The notes under the pieces are model-generated. The model was not told the origin of the DNA, did not search any database, and saw nothing but the letters and a program-made list of their open reading frames with translations. Position numbers and translations under genes: made by a program. From CAYQMF01 sp964418595 (GTDB taxonomy: Bacteria; Planctomycetota; UBA1135; UBA2386), in contig CAYQMF010000011.1 of the NCBI GenBank assembly GCA_964418595.1, positions 1 to 64,000 of the forward strand: DNA of 64,000 nucleotides, given 5' to 3'. Shown piece by piece: positions 24,147 to 32,644 of the stretch (position 1 is the stretch's first letter; each line of letters opens with the position of its first letter).

Positions 24147-24442
24147 GCCACGGCGCAGCCCATTCGCGTACCCGTATTGATGGGAGGCGAGGGATCCGTG
24201 CGTCCGTCGCGCGGCCGGCGGCCGATCGTCGGCGCGCCGCCATGGCGACGGCAGCCTTCCGACGGCGCGCAGGTTGGCCGGTGCGGGCAGCCTGCTCGCA
24301 CCATCCGCGAGGCCATTGACGAGCAGGGTATCGGTGTGCACAGTCCCCGCGCCTCTCTCGTTCGGTGACTCTCCGTCTGCCCCGACGCGTGCCGGCCCGG
24401 ATCTGCGAACGACAGATCCATGTGCACGCAGGAGTGTTTGCC
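24147..24442. other. Intergenic leader region
   Basis: 296 nt before the sulfatase start. I find no gene. The only structure of note is the hairpin at 24399-24419. Confidence 0.4.
24399..24419 (+). promoter_or_regulatory. Hairpin just upstream of the sulfatase ribosome-binding site
   Basis: GGATCTG and CAGATCC (7 bp) flank a 7-nt loop. It ends 24 nt before the TTG start and close to the AGGAG Shine-Dalgarno. It could affect translation initiation or be an operator. Confidence 0.35.
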
Positions 24443-26155
24443 TTGTCCCATGTCCGCGTCTCGCTGGCGGTCACGCTCGCCGGTGTGTGCTTCGTAGCGC
24501 AGCCTGCAACGCAGTCTCCGCACAACCTGCTCGTCCTCGTCGCCGATGACCTCGGCCCGGAGATGCTCGGTTGCTACGGCGGCCCGGCGCCCGCGACGAC
24601 GCCGGTGCTCGACGGGCTGGCCGCATCGGGGATGCGCTTCACGCGCGCGTACGCCACGCCCCTGTGCTCGCCGACGCGCGCCGCGCTCATGACCGGGCGG
24701 TACGGCTTCCGCACCGGCGTCACCTACTCGCTCTACCCGCGACAGACGGGCCTGCCGCTCGCGGAGCAGACGCTGCCGGAGGCGCTGACCATCACCGGCA
24801 CACCGGCGGCGCTCATCGGCAAGTGGCACCTCGGCGACGAGTTCGGCGACGCGACGCCGAATCGCGCCGGCTGGCCGCACTTCGCGGGGACGATGTACGG
24901 CGGCCTCCCGGACTACTTCGCGTGGACGCGCGTCGAGAACGGCAGCGCAACCACGACGACGAACTACGCGACGAGCCAGCAGGTCGACGACGCGCTCGCG
25001 TGGATCGGCGCGCAGACGCGGCCTTGGGCCGCGGTGGTTGCCTTCTCGGCTCCGCATCCTCCCTACCACGCCCCGCCGGCGCATCTGCACACGGAGAACC
25101 TGACGGGCCTCGATCCGCGCCAACAGCCGCGCCCCTTCTATCGCGCCACGGTGCAGGCCCTCGATGCCGAGATCGGCCGCCTCCTCGCGGGCCTTGGCAC
25201 GGCGCGCGCCAGCACCGTCGTCGTGTTCCTCAGCGACAACGGCACGCCCAGCGAGGTGGCGCAGCCGTGGCTCGGCGCGTTCCGCCACAAGGCGTCCTTG
25301 TACGAAGGCGGCGTGCGCGTGCCGCTGATCGTCGACGGTCCGCTCGTCACCGCCGCCAACCGCGTGAGCGACGCACTCACCAGCGTGGCCGATCTCTTCG
25401 CCACGGCACTCGACGTGCGCGGCGCCGGCCCGGGCGAAGTGGCTCCGCCCGGCGCTCCGGCGGACGGCCAGAGCCTGCTTCCGGTGCTCCGCGGACAGCG
25501 AGCCGCGATCCGTCCTTCGACCTACTCGGAGATCACGCGCGCCGGCCTCGGCGACGGATGGGCCATCGTCAACGGCGTGCACAAGTTCATCCGGTTCACC
25601 GGCGGCGGCGCTACGCCGCACGACGAGATGTACGACCTCGCCGCCGATCCGACGGAACAGAACGATCTCCTGGCCCAACCGACGACCCCGGCAACCGAAG
25701 CGCTGGCCGAGCAGTTCGCGGCGGAGATCTTCGCGCTACGTGGACTCGGGTCGGTGGTCCGCTACGGCACCGGTTGTGGTGGCGCCCTCGGTGTGCCACG
25801 CCTGTCGTGCTGGGGCGTCCCCGCGCTCGGGACCTCGCTGTACTACCGCACCGATCCGCTGGGCGTCGGCCTCGCGTACTCGGTCACCGTGCTCGGCGGA
25901 TCTCGCACCAGCTTCGGCGGCGTGCCCCTGCCCGTCGACCTGACCTGGCTCGGCATGCCCGGCTGCGCCCTGCACACGAGCCTCGACGTCGTCGCCCAGA
26001 TCGCCACCGTCGGCACGCCGGGTCGCCTGCCGATCGCCAACGACCGCTCGCTCGTGCGCACGCGCTTGCACCTGCAGAGCTTCGTCACCGACCCTGGTGC
26101 GAACGCGCGCGGCCTCGCTGTCTCGTACCCGTTGACCTTGCTGATCGGCGAGTGA
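24443..26155 (+). CDS. Exported sulfatase with canonical CSPTR motif and planctomycete C-terminal domain
   Basis: 570 residues from TTG. I chose this start because AGGAG lies 8 nt upstream and a signal peptide follows at once (SHVRVSLAVTLAGVCFVAQP). The sulfatase domain has NLLVLVADDLGPEMLGCYGG (metal Asp pair), ATPLCSPTRAALMTGRYGF with the formylglycine Cys75 in a perfect C-x-P-x-R, GKWHLGDEFGD, and VVVFLSDNGTPSEV. After about residue 425 the shared exported-protein module begins (YGTGCGGALGVPRLS, GVPLPVDLTWLGMPGC, LHLQSFVTDPGANARGL). It hydrolyses sulfate esters, probably of algal or mucin polysaccharides, outside the cytoplasm. Confidence 0.88.
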   Translation: MSHVRVSLAVTLAGVCFVAQPATQSPHNLLVLVADDLGPEMLGCYGGPAPATTPVLDGLAASGMRFTRAYATPLCSPTRAALMTGRYGFRTGVTYSLYPRQTGLPLAEQTLPEALTITGTPAALIGKWHLGDEFGDATPNRAGWPHFAGTMYGGLPDYFAWTRVENGSATTTTNYATSQQVDDALAWIGAQTRPWAAVVAFSAPHPPYHAPPAHLHTENLTGLDPRQQPRPFYRATVQALDAEIGRLLAGLGTARASTVVVFLSDNGTPSEVAQPWLGAFRHKASLYEGGVRVPLIVDGPLVTAANRVSDALTSVADLFATALDVRGAGPGEVAPPGAPADGQSLLPVLRGQRAAIRPSTYSEITRAGLGDGWAIVNGVHKFIRFTGGGATPHDEMYDLAADPTEQNDLLAQPTTPATEALAEQFAAEIFALRGLGSVVRYGTGCGGALGVPRLSCWGVPALGTSLYYRTDPLGVGLAYSVTVLGGSRTSFGGVPLPVDLTWLGMPGCALHTSLDVVAQIATVGTPGRLPIANDRSLVRTRLHLQSFVTDPGANARGLAVSYPLTLLIGE

Positions 26156-26159
26156 GGGC

Positions 26160-26560
26160 GATGCCCGGCGCGCTGGCGACGCGCTCCGCGTCGTCGATCA
26201 GGATGGTCGTCACCACGAGCACCGCCACGGCACCGACCACGAGACCAGGGCCAGGGTCACCACTGGCTCGAGGAGACCCAGCGCGCAATTCACGGCGGCC
26301 CTCACCGCGCGGTCGTGCGTGTCGCCCAGCGGCTCGAAGGTCGCCGGCAGTCGGCCGGCGGCTTCGCCGACGTTGACCATGCTCAGCGCCACGGCAGGGA
26401 GCAGCTGCACGTCGTCCAGGGCTTCCGTCAGCCGCGCCCCGCACAGGATCCGGCCCTTGATGGCGTCGACATCGCGCTGGAACCCCGGCGATCCGACCGC
26501 CGGGCAGGTCCAGCGCGTGGGTCGTTTGGAGTCCGGCGTGGAGCAGCGCGCCTGAGGTGC
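26160..26560 (-). pseudogene. GspF/PilC-type secretion platform protein remnant
   Basis: On the minus strand, homologous segments appear in shifting frames: ALLHAGLQTTHALDL, then IKGRILCGARLTEAL ... LPAVALSMVNVGEAAGRL (the GspF C-terminal cytoplasmic motif with the conserved V-G-E-x-x-G-x-L), then GLLEPVVTLAL, and finally the membrane helix LVVGAVAVLVVTTILI in another frame. At least two frameshifts and the loss of the N-terminal two thirds make this a dead fragment of a type II secretion/type IV pilus inner-membrane platform protein. It fills most of the 532-nt gap between two intact genes. Confidence 0.7.
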
Positions 26561-26687
26561 CGACAGAACCGGGCGATCGACAGCGCAAGACGTGCTCGCC
26601 GTCGCGCGCCCCGACTGATGCAGGATGCCCCACTTTGAGATCACCGACCCCTAAGGTCGATCCCGTAGTCCGACCGAAGGGGATGCG

Positions 26688-27947
26688 ATGACGCCACGCG
26701 ACCTCGAGGAACTCGTCGCCCAGCGAACGCAGACGTTGCGTGCCGCTCTCGAGGCGGCGACGGCAGCGGCGCAGTCGAGGATGCAGTTCCTGGCCAACAT
26801 GAGCCACGAGATCCGGACGCCGCTCAACGCGATCCTCGGCTTCACGGAGCTGCTCCGCGGCAACGGGGTGCCCGAGGACGTGCGCGCCGACTACCTCGAG
26901 ATCATCCACCGCAACGGCGATCACCTCCTGTCGTTGATCAACGGCGTGCTCGATCTGTCCAAGATCGAGGCCGGCCAGCTCCTGATCGACTGCCGACCCG
27001 TCGAGCTGCCCGCGTTGCTGAGCGAGATCGCGTCGTTCATGCGGTCGACGGCGCGGGAGAAGGGGCTGGTCCTCACGCTCTGCTACGACGGCCCGTGCCC
27101 GCAGCGGATCCTCGCCGACCCGACGCGCCTGCGGCAGATCCTGCTCAATCTCGTGGGCAACGCGATCAAGTTCACGCCGCACGGCGAGGTACGGATCAAG
27201 ACGAAGCTCGTCGCCGACCCCGATGGCACGTCGCGCATCCGCATCGGGGTCGCGGATTGCGGCATCGGCATGACCGCCGCGCAACTCGCGCGCCTGTTCC
27301 AGCCCTTCGTGCAGGCGGACAACTCGACCTCGCGACGCTTCGGCGGGACCGGGCTCGGCCTGTCGATCTCGCGCCGACTCGCCCTACTGATGGGTGGGGA
27401 CATCACCGTCACGAGCGAGGTCGGCGCCGGGAGTTGCTTCACGCTCGATCTGCCGACGGGTGCGCCGGACGGAACCACTCTCCTGCACGCGGTGACGGAG
27501 CCTCTCCTCGAGCAGCCGGCGCCGCAGCCTGCCCGGCGGCGCACCCTGGCGGGCCGCGTACTCCTCGCGGAGGACGGCGCGCACAACCAGCGGTTGCTGT
27601 CGACGATCCTGCGTCAGGCCGGCGCCGAGGTGACCCTCGCCGGCAATGGCGACGAGGCGGTGACCGCCGTCCTGTCCGCGCGCGACGCGGGCGAGCCCTT
27701 CGACCTCGTCCTCATGGACATGCAGATGCCGGTGAAGGACGGCTACGCCGCGACGCGCGAGTTGCGCGCAGCCGGCTGGCTCGGCCCGATCGTGGCGCTC
27801 ACCGCGCACGCGATGGAAGGCGACCGCGAGCGCTGCCTGGCGGAAGGCTGCGACGGTCACGAGACCAAGCCGGTACGTGCCGAACGCCTGGTGACGACGT
27901 GCGGCGTGTTCCTGGCGCCGCTGGCCGAGGCTCGCCCCACTGCATAG
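26688..27947 (+). CDS. Hybrid sensor histidine kinase with receiver domain
   Basis: 419 residues, no membrane segment or sensor domain. A coiled N-terminus leads into HisKA with the phospho-accepting His40 in FLANMSHEIRTPLNAILGF. HATPase follows with its N box (LVGNAIKFTP), G1 (VADCGIGM) and G2 (FGGTGLGLSI). A C-terminal receiver (~280-410) has the acceptor Asp344 in LVLMDMQMPVKDGY and the conserved Lys in TKP. AAGGGG lies a few bases upstream of the ATG. Because it is soluble and lacks its own sensor, it probably takes input from a partner protein. No response-regulator gene is adjacent. Confidence 0.9.
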   Translation: MTPRDLEELVAQRTQTLRAALEAATAAAQSRMQFLANMSHEIRTPLNAILGFTELLRGNGVPEDVRADYLEIIHRNGDHLLSLINGVLDLSKIEAGQLLIDCRPVELPALLSEIASFMRSTAREKGLVLTLCYDGPCPQRILADPTRLRQILLNLVGNAIKFTPHGEVRIKTKLVADPDGTSRIRIGVADCGIGMTAAQLARLFQPFVQADNSTSRRFGGTGLGLSISRRLALLMGGDITVTSEVGAGSCFTLDLPTGAPDGTTLLHAVTEPLLEQPAPQPARRRTLAGRVLLAEDGAHNQRLLSTILRQAGAEVTLAGNGDEAVTAVLSARDAGEPFDLVLMDMQMPVKDGYAATRELRAAGWLGPIVALTAHAMEGDRERCLAEGCDGHETKPVRAERLVTTCGVFLAPLAEARPTA

Positions 27948-27978
27948 CCGAGGATGGCGGGAGCGTCGGCGCGTGCGC

Positions 27979-27984
27979 TACTGT
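27979..27984 (+). promoter_or_regulatory. TACTGT, -10-like element
   Basis: GC-TACTGT is followed by 8 nt and the GTG at 27993, favouring that codon over the ATG at 28017. Confidence 0.45.
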
Positions 27985-27992
27985 CCGCCGCC

Positions 27993-29159
27993 GTGATTCT
28001 CCGGCAGTTCCCGCCCATGGGGGTCTATGAGACCCTGTTCCGCTTCGCCGCCGCCACGCACAAGTACATGGGCGACCCCGGCACCCACCCCTGGGCGCAA
28101 GGCTTTCCGCTCACGACCCAGGTGCCGGGCGGACCACCCCTCCCGGAGCGGATCGCGATCGGCGCCGCCGACCGCATGTACCCCAAGGCCGACGGTCAGC
28201 CGGTCCTGCGCGAGGCGGTCGCCGCCTACTACCGCGAGTTCTACGGGGCGCGCATCACCGCCGATCACGTGGCGGTGTTCGCGGGCGGCCGCCCCGCGAT
28301 CTTCGCGATCCTCGCCTTCCTGCAGGACGACGTGACGGTGGCGATCGAGGAGACCGAGTACACGCCGTACTACGACGTGCTCGAGGTGCTCGCCCGCCGG
28401 CACACGTTGATCGCAAGCAACTCCGGCAACCGCTTCCGCCCGACGCTCGCCGACCATCCGCGCGGCGCCCGCACGCTGCTCGTGAAGAGCAACCCGTGCA
28501 ACCCGACCGGGGTGACGACTTCGGGCGACGACCTGCGCGCATTGGTCGAGGCCTACAGCAAGCCCGGACGCGGCGCGCTCCTCGACGAGGCGTACGAGTT
28601 CTTCGCCGATCCCGAGCCGGTCAGCGCGCTGCGCTACGTGCGCGACATCGACGCCACCGACCTGTTCATCGTCGGCGCCGCGACCAAGGGGCTGCAGGTG
28701 CCGGGCATGCGCGTCGGCTGGGTGATCGCCGCGCGCGACCATATCGAGATCTTCCGCAACTACTCGTCGTTCGCGATGGGCGGCGTGTCGCGGGCGTCGC
28801 AGCTCTACGTCACCGAGTTGCTGCAACGCGACCGCGTGCGCCAGGCGCGCACGGCGATCGCGCGCTTCTACTCGGGCCAGCGCGCGCGCTACGGCGAGGC
28901 GCTGCGCGGCCTGGGCCTCGAGCTGTTCACCGGCGACGGCGGCTTCTACCACTGGGCGAAGCTGCCCGGCGGCCTCACCGGCGATGCCTTCAACGACCGG
29001 CTCTTCGCGCACGACGCCGGCATCCTGCCGGGCCGACTCTGCGACATGGCCCGGCGCGGCAACCAAGGTCCGCTCGCCGACATGTTCCGCTTCTCGTTCG
29101 GGCCGCTCGGGGCCGACTCGTTCGAGTCCGACGTCGCCATCCTCCAACGCTGCGTCTAG
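27993..29159 (+). CDS. PLP-dependent class I/II aminotransferase
   Basis: 388 residues from GTG (VILRQFPPMGVYETLFRFAA). Fold-type I aminotransferase features: MYPKADGQPVLREAVAAYY, VFAGGRPAIFAIL for the phosphate-binding turn, VKSNPCNPTGV (the conserved Asn of the N-P-x-N-P-T-G signature), LLDEAYEFFADPE with the PLP-binding Asp, and AATKGLQVPGMRVGW containing the Schiff-base Lys. C-terminal domain with MFRFSFGPLG carrying the substrate-carboxylate Arg. It is cytoplasmic. The substrate is not predictable; the closest general match is aspartate/alanine-type aminotransferases. Confidence 0.88.
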   Translation: MILRQFPPMGVYETLFRFAAATHKYMGDPGTHPWAQGFPLTTQVPGGPPLPERIAIGAADRMYPKADGQPVLREAVAAYYREFYGARITADHVAVFAGGRPAIFAILAFLQDDVTVAIEETEYTPYYDVLEVLARRHTLIASNSGNRFRPTLADHPRGARTLLVKSNPCNPTGVTTSGDDLRALVEAYSKPGRGALLDEAYEFFADPEPVSALRYVRDIDATDLFIVGAATKGLQVPGMRVGWVIAARDHIEIFRNYSSFAMGGVSRASQLYVTELLQRDRVRQARTAIARFYSGQRARYGEALRGLGLELFTGDGGFYHWAKLPGGLTGDAFNDRLFAHDAGILPGRLCDMARRGNQGPLADMFRFSFGPLGADSFESDVAILQRCV

Positions 29160-29175
29160 GTCCGCGCCCACGTTC

Positions 29176-30807
29176 ATGGCCGCCACGCCCACCGCGAAGT
29201 GTCATCTCGTCTGGACGCAGGCCGACCAGGTGCGAGAACTCGTGGTCGATCGCGAGTGCATGGTGCTCGGCCGGTCGCGCCAGTGTGACCTCGTCATCGC
29301 CGACGAAAGCCTGTCGCGGCGGCACGCCGAGTTCGCACGCACCGCGCAGGGCTTCGTGGTGCGCGACCTCGGCAGCCTCAACGGCATCGAGCTCAACGGC
29401 CAGCGCGTCCCCGACGCCACGCTCGCCGACGGCGACCGGCTCCGCATCGGCGATCTCGAGTTCCGCGTCGTGATCGACGCGCCGGCGCTCGGTGTGCCCG
29501 TGGTGTTCGACGAGGCGCCGCTCGCGGTCGACAGCCGCACCCTCCATGACGCGACGACCGGCGCGGGTGGACCCCGCACGATGGAGGTCGGTCCCGGCCT
29601 GTCGTTCTCGATCGCGCCCGCCGACCGCCCCCTGCACGAAGCGAGCAACCTGGTCCGCCCCCTGCGCGAGGCCGCCGAGGCGCTGCTCGCCGGCCGCGAC
29701 CTCGACGACCTGCTGCGCCGCTTCCTGCGCATCGTCACGCGCGATCTGCTCGCCGAGCGTGGTCTGGTCGGCCTGCTCGACGCCGCGAGCGGTCGCATCG
29801 AACCGCGCGCCGCCTGGGCCGCGGGCCGGTGGTCGCGCGAACCGATCACGATCAGCCGTGCGATCACGCGCCACGCAATCGACACGCAGCGCGCCATCCT
29901 CGTGCAGGACACCCGCGCCGACGCGCGCTTCGCACACTCCGAGAGCGTGCACGCCATGCGCATCAGGTCGGCGATGTGCGCACCCCTGCTGCGCGACGGC
30001 CGCGTGATCGGCGTGCTGTACGTGGACACGGTCGGCGAGGCGAAGCCGTTCGCGGTCGACAGCCTGCAGGCGCTCACCGTGCTGGCCGCGCTCGCCGCGG
30101 TCGCCATCGAGGAGACCCGGCTGAAGGCCTCGGTCGCGCACGAGCAGCAACTGCGCAGCCGCCTGGAGCGGTACAGCTCCGCGGCGGTCGTCCAGGACAT
30201 CCTCCGCGCCGGAGCGTTGGCCGATGCCGGCATGCACTGCGAGGAGTGCGAGATCACCACCGTGTTCGCCGACTTCGCCGGCTTCACCGCGTTCTCCGAC
30301 GCACGCGCGCCGACCGAAGTGAGCCTCGCCCTCAACCACGCCTTCGAGGCGTTGTGCGAGGCGGTGTTCGACGAGGCCGGCACGCTCGACAAGTTCACGG
30401 GTGACGGGATGATGGTCTTCTTCGGCGCGCCGACGGCGCAGCCCGACCACGCGCTGCGCGCCGTGCGCGCGGCGCTGAAGATGCAGGCGACGATGGCGGA
30501 ACTGGTGCGCGGCGGCCTGCCGCTGGCGCTGCGCATCGGCATCAACTCCGGCAAGGCGATCGTCGGCGACGTCGGCACGCTGCGCCGGCGCGACTACACG
30601 GCGATCGGGGCCAGCGTGAACCTCGCCGCTCGGCTCGAGCACGGCGTCGCCGAGCCGGGCCAGATCGTCATCGGTCCGCGCACGTACGAGCTGGTCGGCC
30701 GGGCCTTCGCCTGCACGCCGCTCGAGCCACGGCCGCTCAAGGGCATCGCGCACGCCGTCCAGCCGTGGGCGGTCGAGGGACCGCTACCGGCCCCTCCGGC
30801 GCCGTAG
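29176..30807 (+). CDS. FHA-GAF class III adenylate cyclase
   Basis: 543 residues, cytoplasmic. Residues ~15-97 are an FHA phosphothreonine-binding domain (GRSRQCDLVIADESLSRRHA, GSLNGIELNG). Residues ~165-320 are a GAF domain (RSAMCAPLLRDGRVIGVLYV). Residues ~355-520 are a class III nucleotide cyclase: metal-binding Asp366 (TTVFADFAGFT) and Asp410 (KFTGDGMM), adenine-selecting Lys406 and Asp473 (RDYTAIG), transition-state Asn482 and Arg486 (VNLAARLE). All key residues are present, so cAMP synthesis is expected. The FHA domain suggests control by Ser/Thr kinases, which this genome has. It starts 16 nt after the aminotransferase stop, so the two may be co-transcribed. Confidence 0.92.
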   Translation: MAATPTAKCHLVWTQADQVRELVVDRECMVLGRSRQCDLVIADESLSRRHAEFARTAQGFVVRDLGSLNGIELNGQRVPDATLADGDRLRIGDLEFRVVIDAPALGVPVVFDEAPLAVDSRTLHDATTGAGGPRTMEVGPGLSFSIAPADRPLHEASNLVRPLREAAEALLAGRDLDDLLRRFLRIVTRDLLAERGLVGLLDAASGRIEPRAAWAAGRWSREPITISRAITRHAIDTQRAILVQDTRADARFAHSESVHAMRIRSAMCAPLLRDGRVIGVLYVDTVGEAKPFAVDSLQALTVLAALAAVAIEETRLKASVAHEQQLRSRLERYSSAAVVQDILRAGALADAGMHCEECEITTVFADFAGFTAFSDARAPTEVSLALNHAFEALCEAVFDEAGTLDKFTGDGMMVFFGAPTAQPDHALRAVRAALKMQATMAELVRGGLPLALRIGINSGKAIVGDVGTLRRRDYTAIGASVNLAARLEHGVAEPGQIVIGPRTYELVGRAFACTPLEPRPLKGIAHAVQPWAVEGPLPAPPAP

Positions 30808-30821
30808 CCGACGCCGGCGGC

Positions 30822-30827
30822 TACATT
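30822..30827 (+). promoter_or_regulatory. TACATT, -10-like element
   Basis: GC-TACATT is followed by 6 nt and the ATG at 30834. The expected transcript starts at or next to the start codon. Confidence 0.45.
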
Positions 30828-30833
30828 GCCGGG

Positions 30834-32582
30834 ATGCCGCTCTCGCTTGCCATGTGCACGCTGCTCGCGTGCTTCCTCCCGCAGGGTGGGTCCGACCTGC
30901 CGCGTGCCGTGCTGCCGAAGGACAGCGTCGCCCTCGATCCGGCCGCGCATGTTCTCGACCGCGTCGTGCTCAAGCTCGCGCCGGGCGCCCGCCTCGCCGA
31001 CCCGACGATCGCGGCGGTGATCGGAGCGCGCCCGACGCAGCCGTTCTTCGTGGGCCTCGAGCGCGAACTCGCCGACCTGCGCGCGCGCGTGCTGGCGGCC
31101 ACGCCGCCCGGCGTCGCACCGCCGGCGGACCTGTCGCTCTACCACGTCGTGCACGCGGCCGGACTCGCCGACTCGCGCGCACTCCTGCGCGCACTGAACG
31201 CACTCCCTCAGGTCGAGCTCGCCTACCCGCGCGAGTTGCCGACTCCCCCACCGGGCGACATCCCGCCGCTCACCGCGAGCTTCGTCGCCCAGCAGGGCTA
31301 CCACGCTCCCGCCCCGAACGGGATCGACGCGTTCGCAGGCCAGCAGGTGACCGGCGGGTGGGGCAGCGGGATCACCGTGCTCGACATCGAATGGGGCTGG
31401 TGGTTCGACCACGAGGATCTCGGCGTGCTGCGCCCGAGCTCGCTGGTCGGCCCGCCCGTGTTCAACAACAGCTACAACGACCACGGTCTGGCGGTGGTCG
31501 GCGAACTCGCCGCCGACGCCGACCAGTACGGCGTCAGCGGGATCACGCCCGACATCCGCATGCTGGTCGCCACCGACTACCCGCAGACCGGCTACAGCGT
31601 GGCCGGCGCGATCGTCGTCGGCCTGCCGCACCTTCGCGCCGGCGACGTGATCCTCCTCGAAGCACAGACCAACACGCCGCTGGGTCTGGGGCCGACCGAG
31701 TGGAACCAGGCGGACTTCGACGCCATCCAGAATGCAACCCGCCTCGGCATCGTCACCGTCGAAGCCGCGGGCAACGGCAACGTCAACCTCGACGACGCGC
31801 GCCTCAACCGCGCCTTCGACCTCACCTTCCGCGATTCGGGCGCGATCATCGTGGGCGCCACCAACGCCAGCGCCCTGACCCGCGCGAGCTTCAGCACCTA
31901 CGGCACGCGCATCGACGCCAACGGCTGGGGCAGCAACGTGGTGTCCACGGGCTACGGCAACCTGTTCTTCCCCGGCGGCGACCGGCGGCAGAGCTACACC
32001 GCGACCTTCAACGGCACGTCGTCGGCTTCACCCATCGTCACGTCGACCGTCGTAGCGTTGCTCGGCGCGGCGCGGGCCCAGCTCGAACCCGCCCTCGCCC
32101 AGCAGGTCGACTACCGCGCGATCCGCGCGCTGCTCCGCACCTACGGCACGCCCCTCAGCCCCGGCCAGAACATCGCGCAGCGACCGGACCTGGCGAGGCT
32201 CATGCTCGGCGCCGGCCTGCGCCGGGGACTGCGCCTCCTCGACCGCGCCCGCACTGGCCAGAACATGCGGGTCGAGATCGAGGCGCCGGCGGCGGGCGGC
32301 GCCGGCGACGCGTGGGTCCTGCTCGGCGCGGACGCGCCCGCCAACCTGCCGTTGCCGGCCCCGTTCGCATCCCCGCTCTGCGACCGCCTGCTCGTCGACC
32401 CGGGCACGCTCCTGCCGCTGACCGCGGGCACCTTCGCGGTCGCCCCGGCCGTGTTCGCCTTCCCGATCCCGGCCCTCGTCGACCTCCGCGGTGTCCGCTA
32501 CCACCTGCAGGCCGTGACCCTGCACGCCGGGAGCGGGGCCCTGTGCGCCACCAGCAGCGCGATGCTGTCCGTCGAATGGTGA
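30834..32582 (+). CDS. Exported S8 subtilisin-type serine protease
   Basis: 582 residues with a short signal peptide. An N-terminal propeptide-like region (~20-140) precedes the peptidase. Catalytic triad: Asp184 (ITVLDIEWGWWFDHEDL), His217 (YNDHGLAVVGEL), Ser396 (FNGTSSASPIV), with oxyanion Asn in EAAGNGNVN. The C-terminal ~110 residues (GDAWVLLGADAPANLPLPAP, YHLQAVTLHAGSGALC) are the shared exported-protein module. The enzyme would act in the periplasm or outside the cell. The promoter is of the near-leaderless type. It is divergent in job from its neighbours, although the next gene starts 62 nt later in the same direction. Confidence 0.9.
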   Translation: MPLSLAMCTLLACFLPQGGSDLPRAVLPKDSVALDPAAHVLDRVVLKLAPGARLADPTIAAVIGARPTQPFFVGLERELADLRARVLAATPPGVAPPADLSLYHVVHAAGLADSRALLRALNALPQVELAYPRELPTPPPGDIPPLTASFVAQQGYHAPAPNGIDAFAGQQVTGGWGSGITVLDIEWGWWFDHEDLGVLRPSSLVGPPVFNNSYNDHGLAVVGELAADADQYGVSGITPDIRMLVATDYPQTGYSVAGAIVVGLPHLRAGDVILLEAQTNTPLGLGPTEWNQADFDAIQNATRLGIVTVEAAGNGNVNLDDARLNRAFDLTFRDSGAIIVGATNASALTRASFSTYGTRIDANGWGSNVVSTGYGNLFFPGGDRRQSYTATFNGTSSASPIVTSTVVALLGAARAQLEPALAQQVDYRAIRALLRTYGTPLSPGQNIAQRPDLARLMLGAGLRRGLRLLDRARTGQNMRVEIEAPAAGGAGDAWVLLGADAPANLPLPAPFASPLCDRLLVDPGTLLPLTAGTFAVAPAVFAFPIPALVDLRGVRYHLQAVTLHAGSGALCATSSAMLSVEW

Positions 32583-32644
32583 GTCTGCGCCGCGGATTCC
32601 GCACCTGACGCGAACAGACCCCGCGGCCATGTCGCTGCCCCGGC

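Noticed and set aside
24365..24442. The ATG at 24365 as the sulfatase start
   Set aside because: It would add an Arg-rich stretch before the signal peptide. The TTG at 24443 has an AGGAG at ideal spacing and begins the signal peptide.
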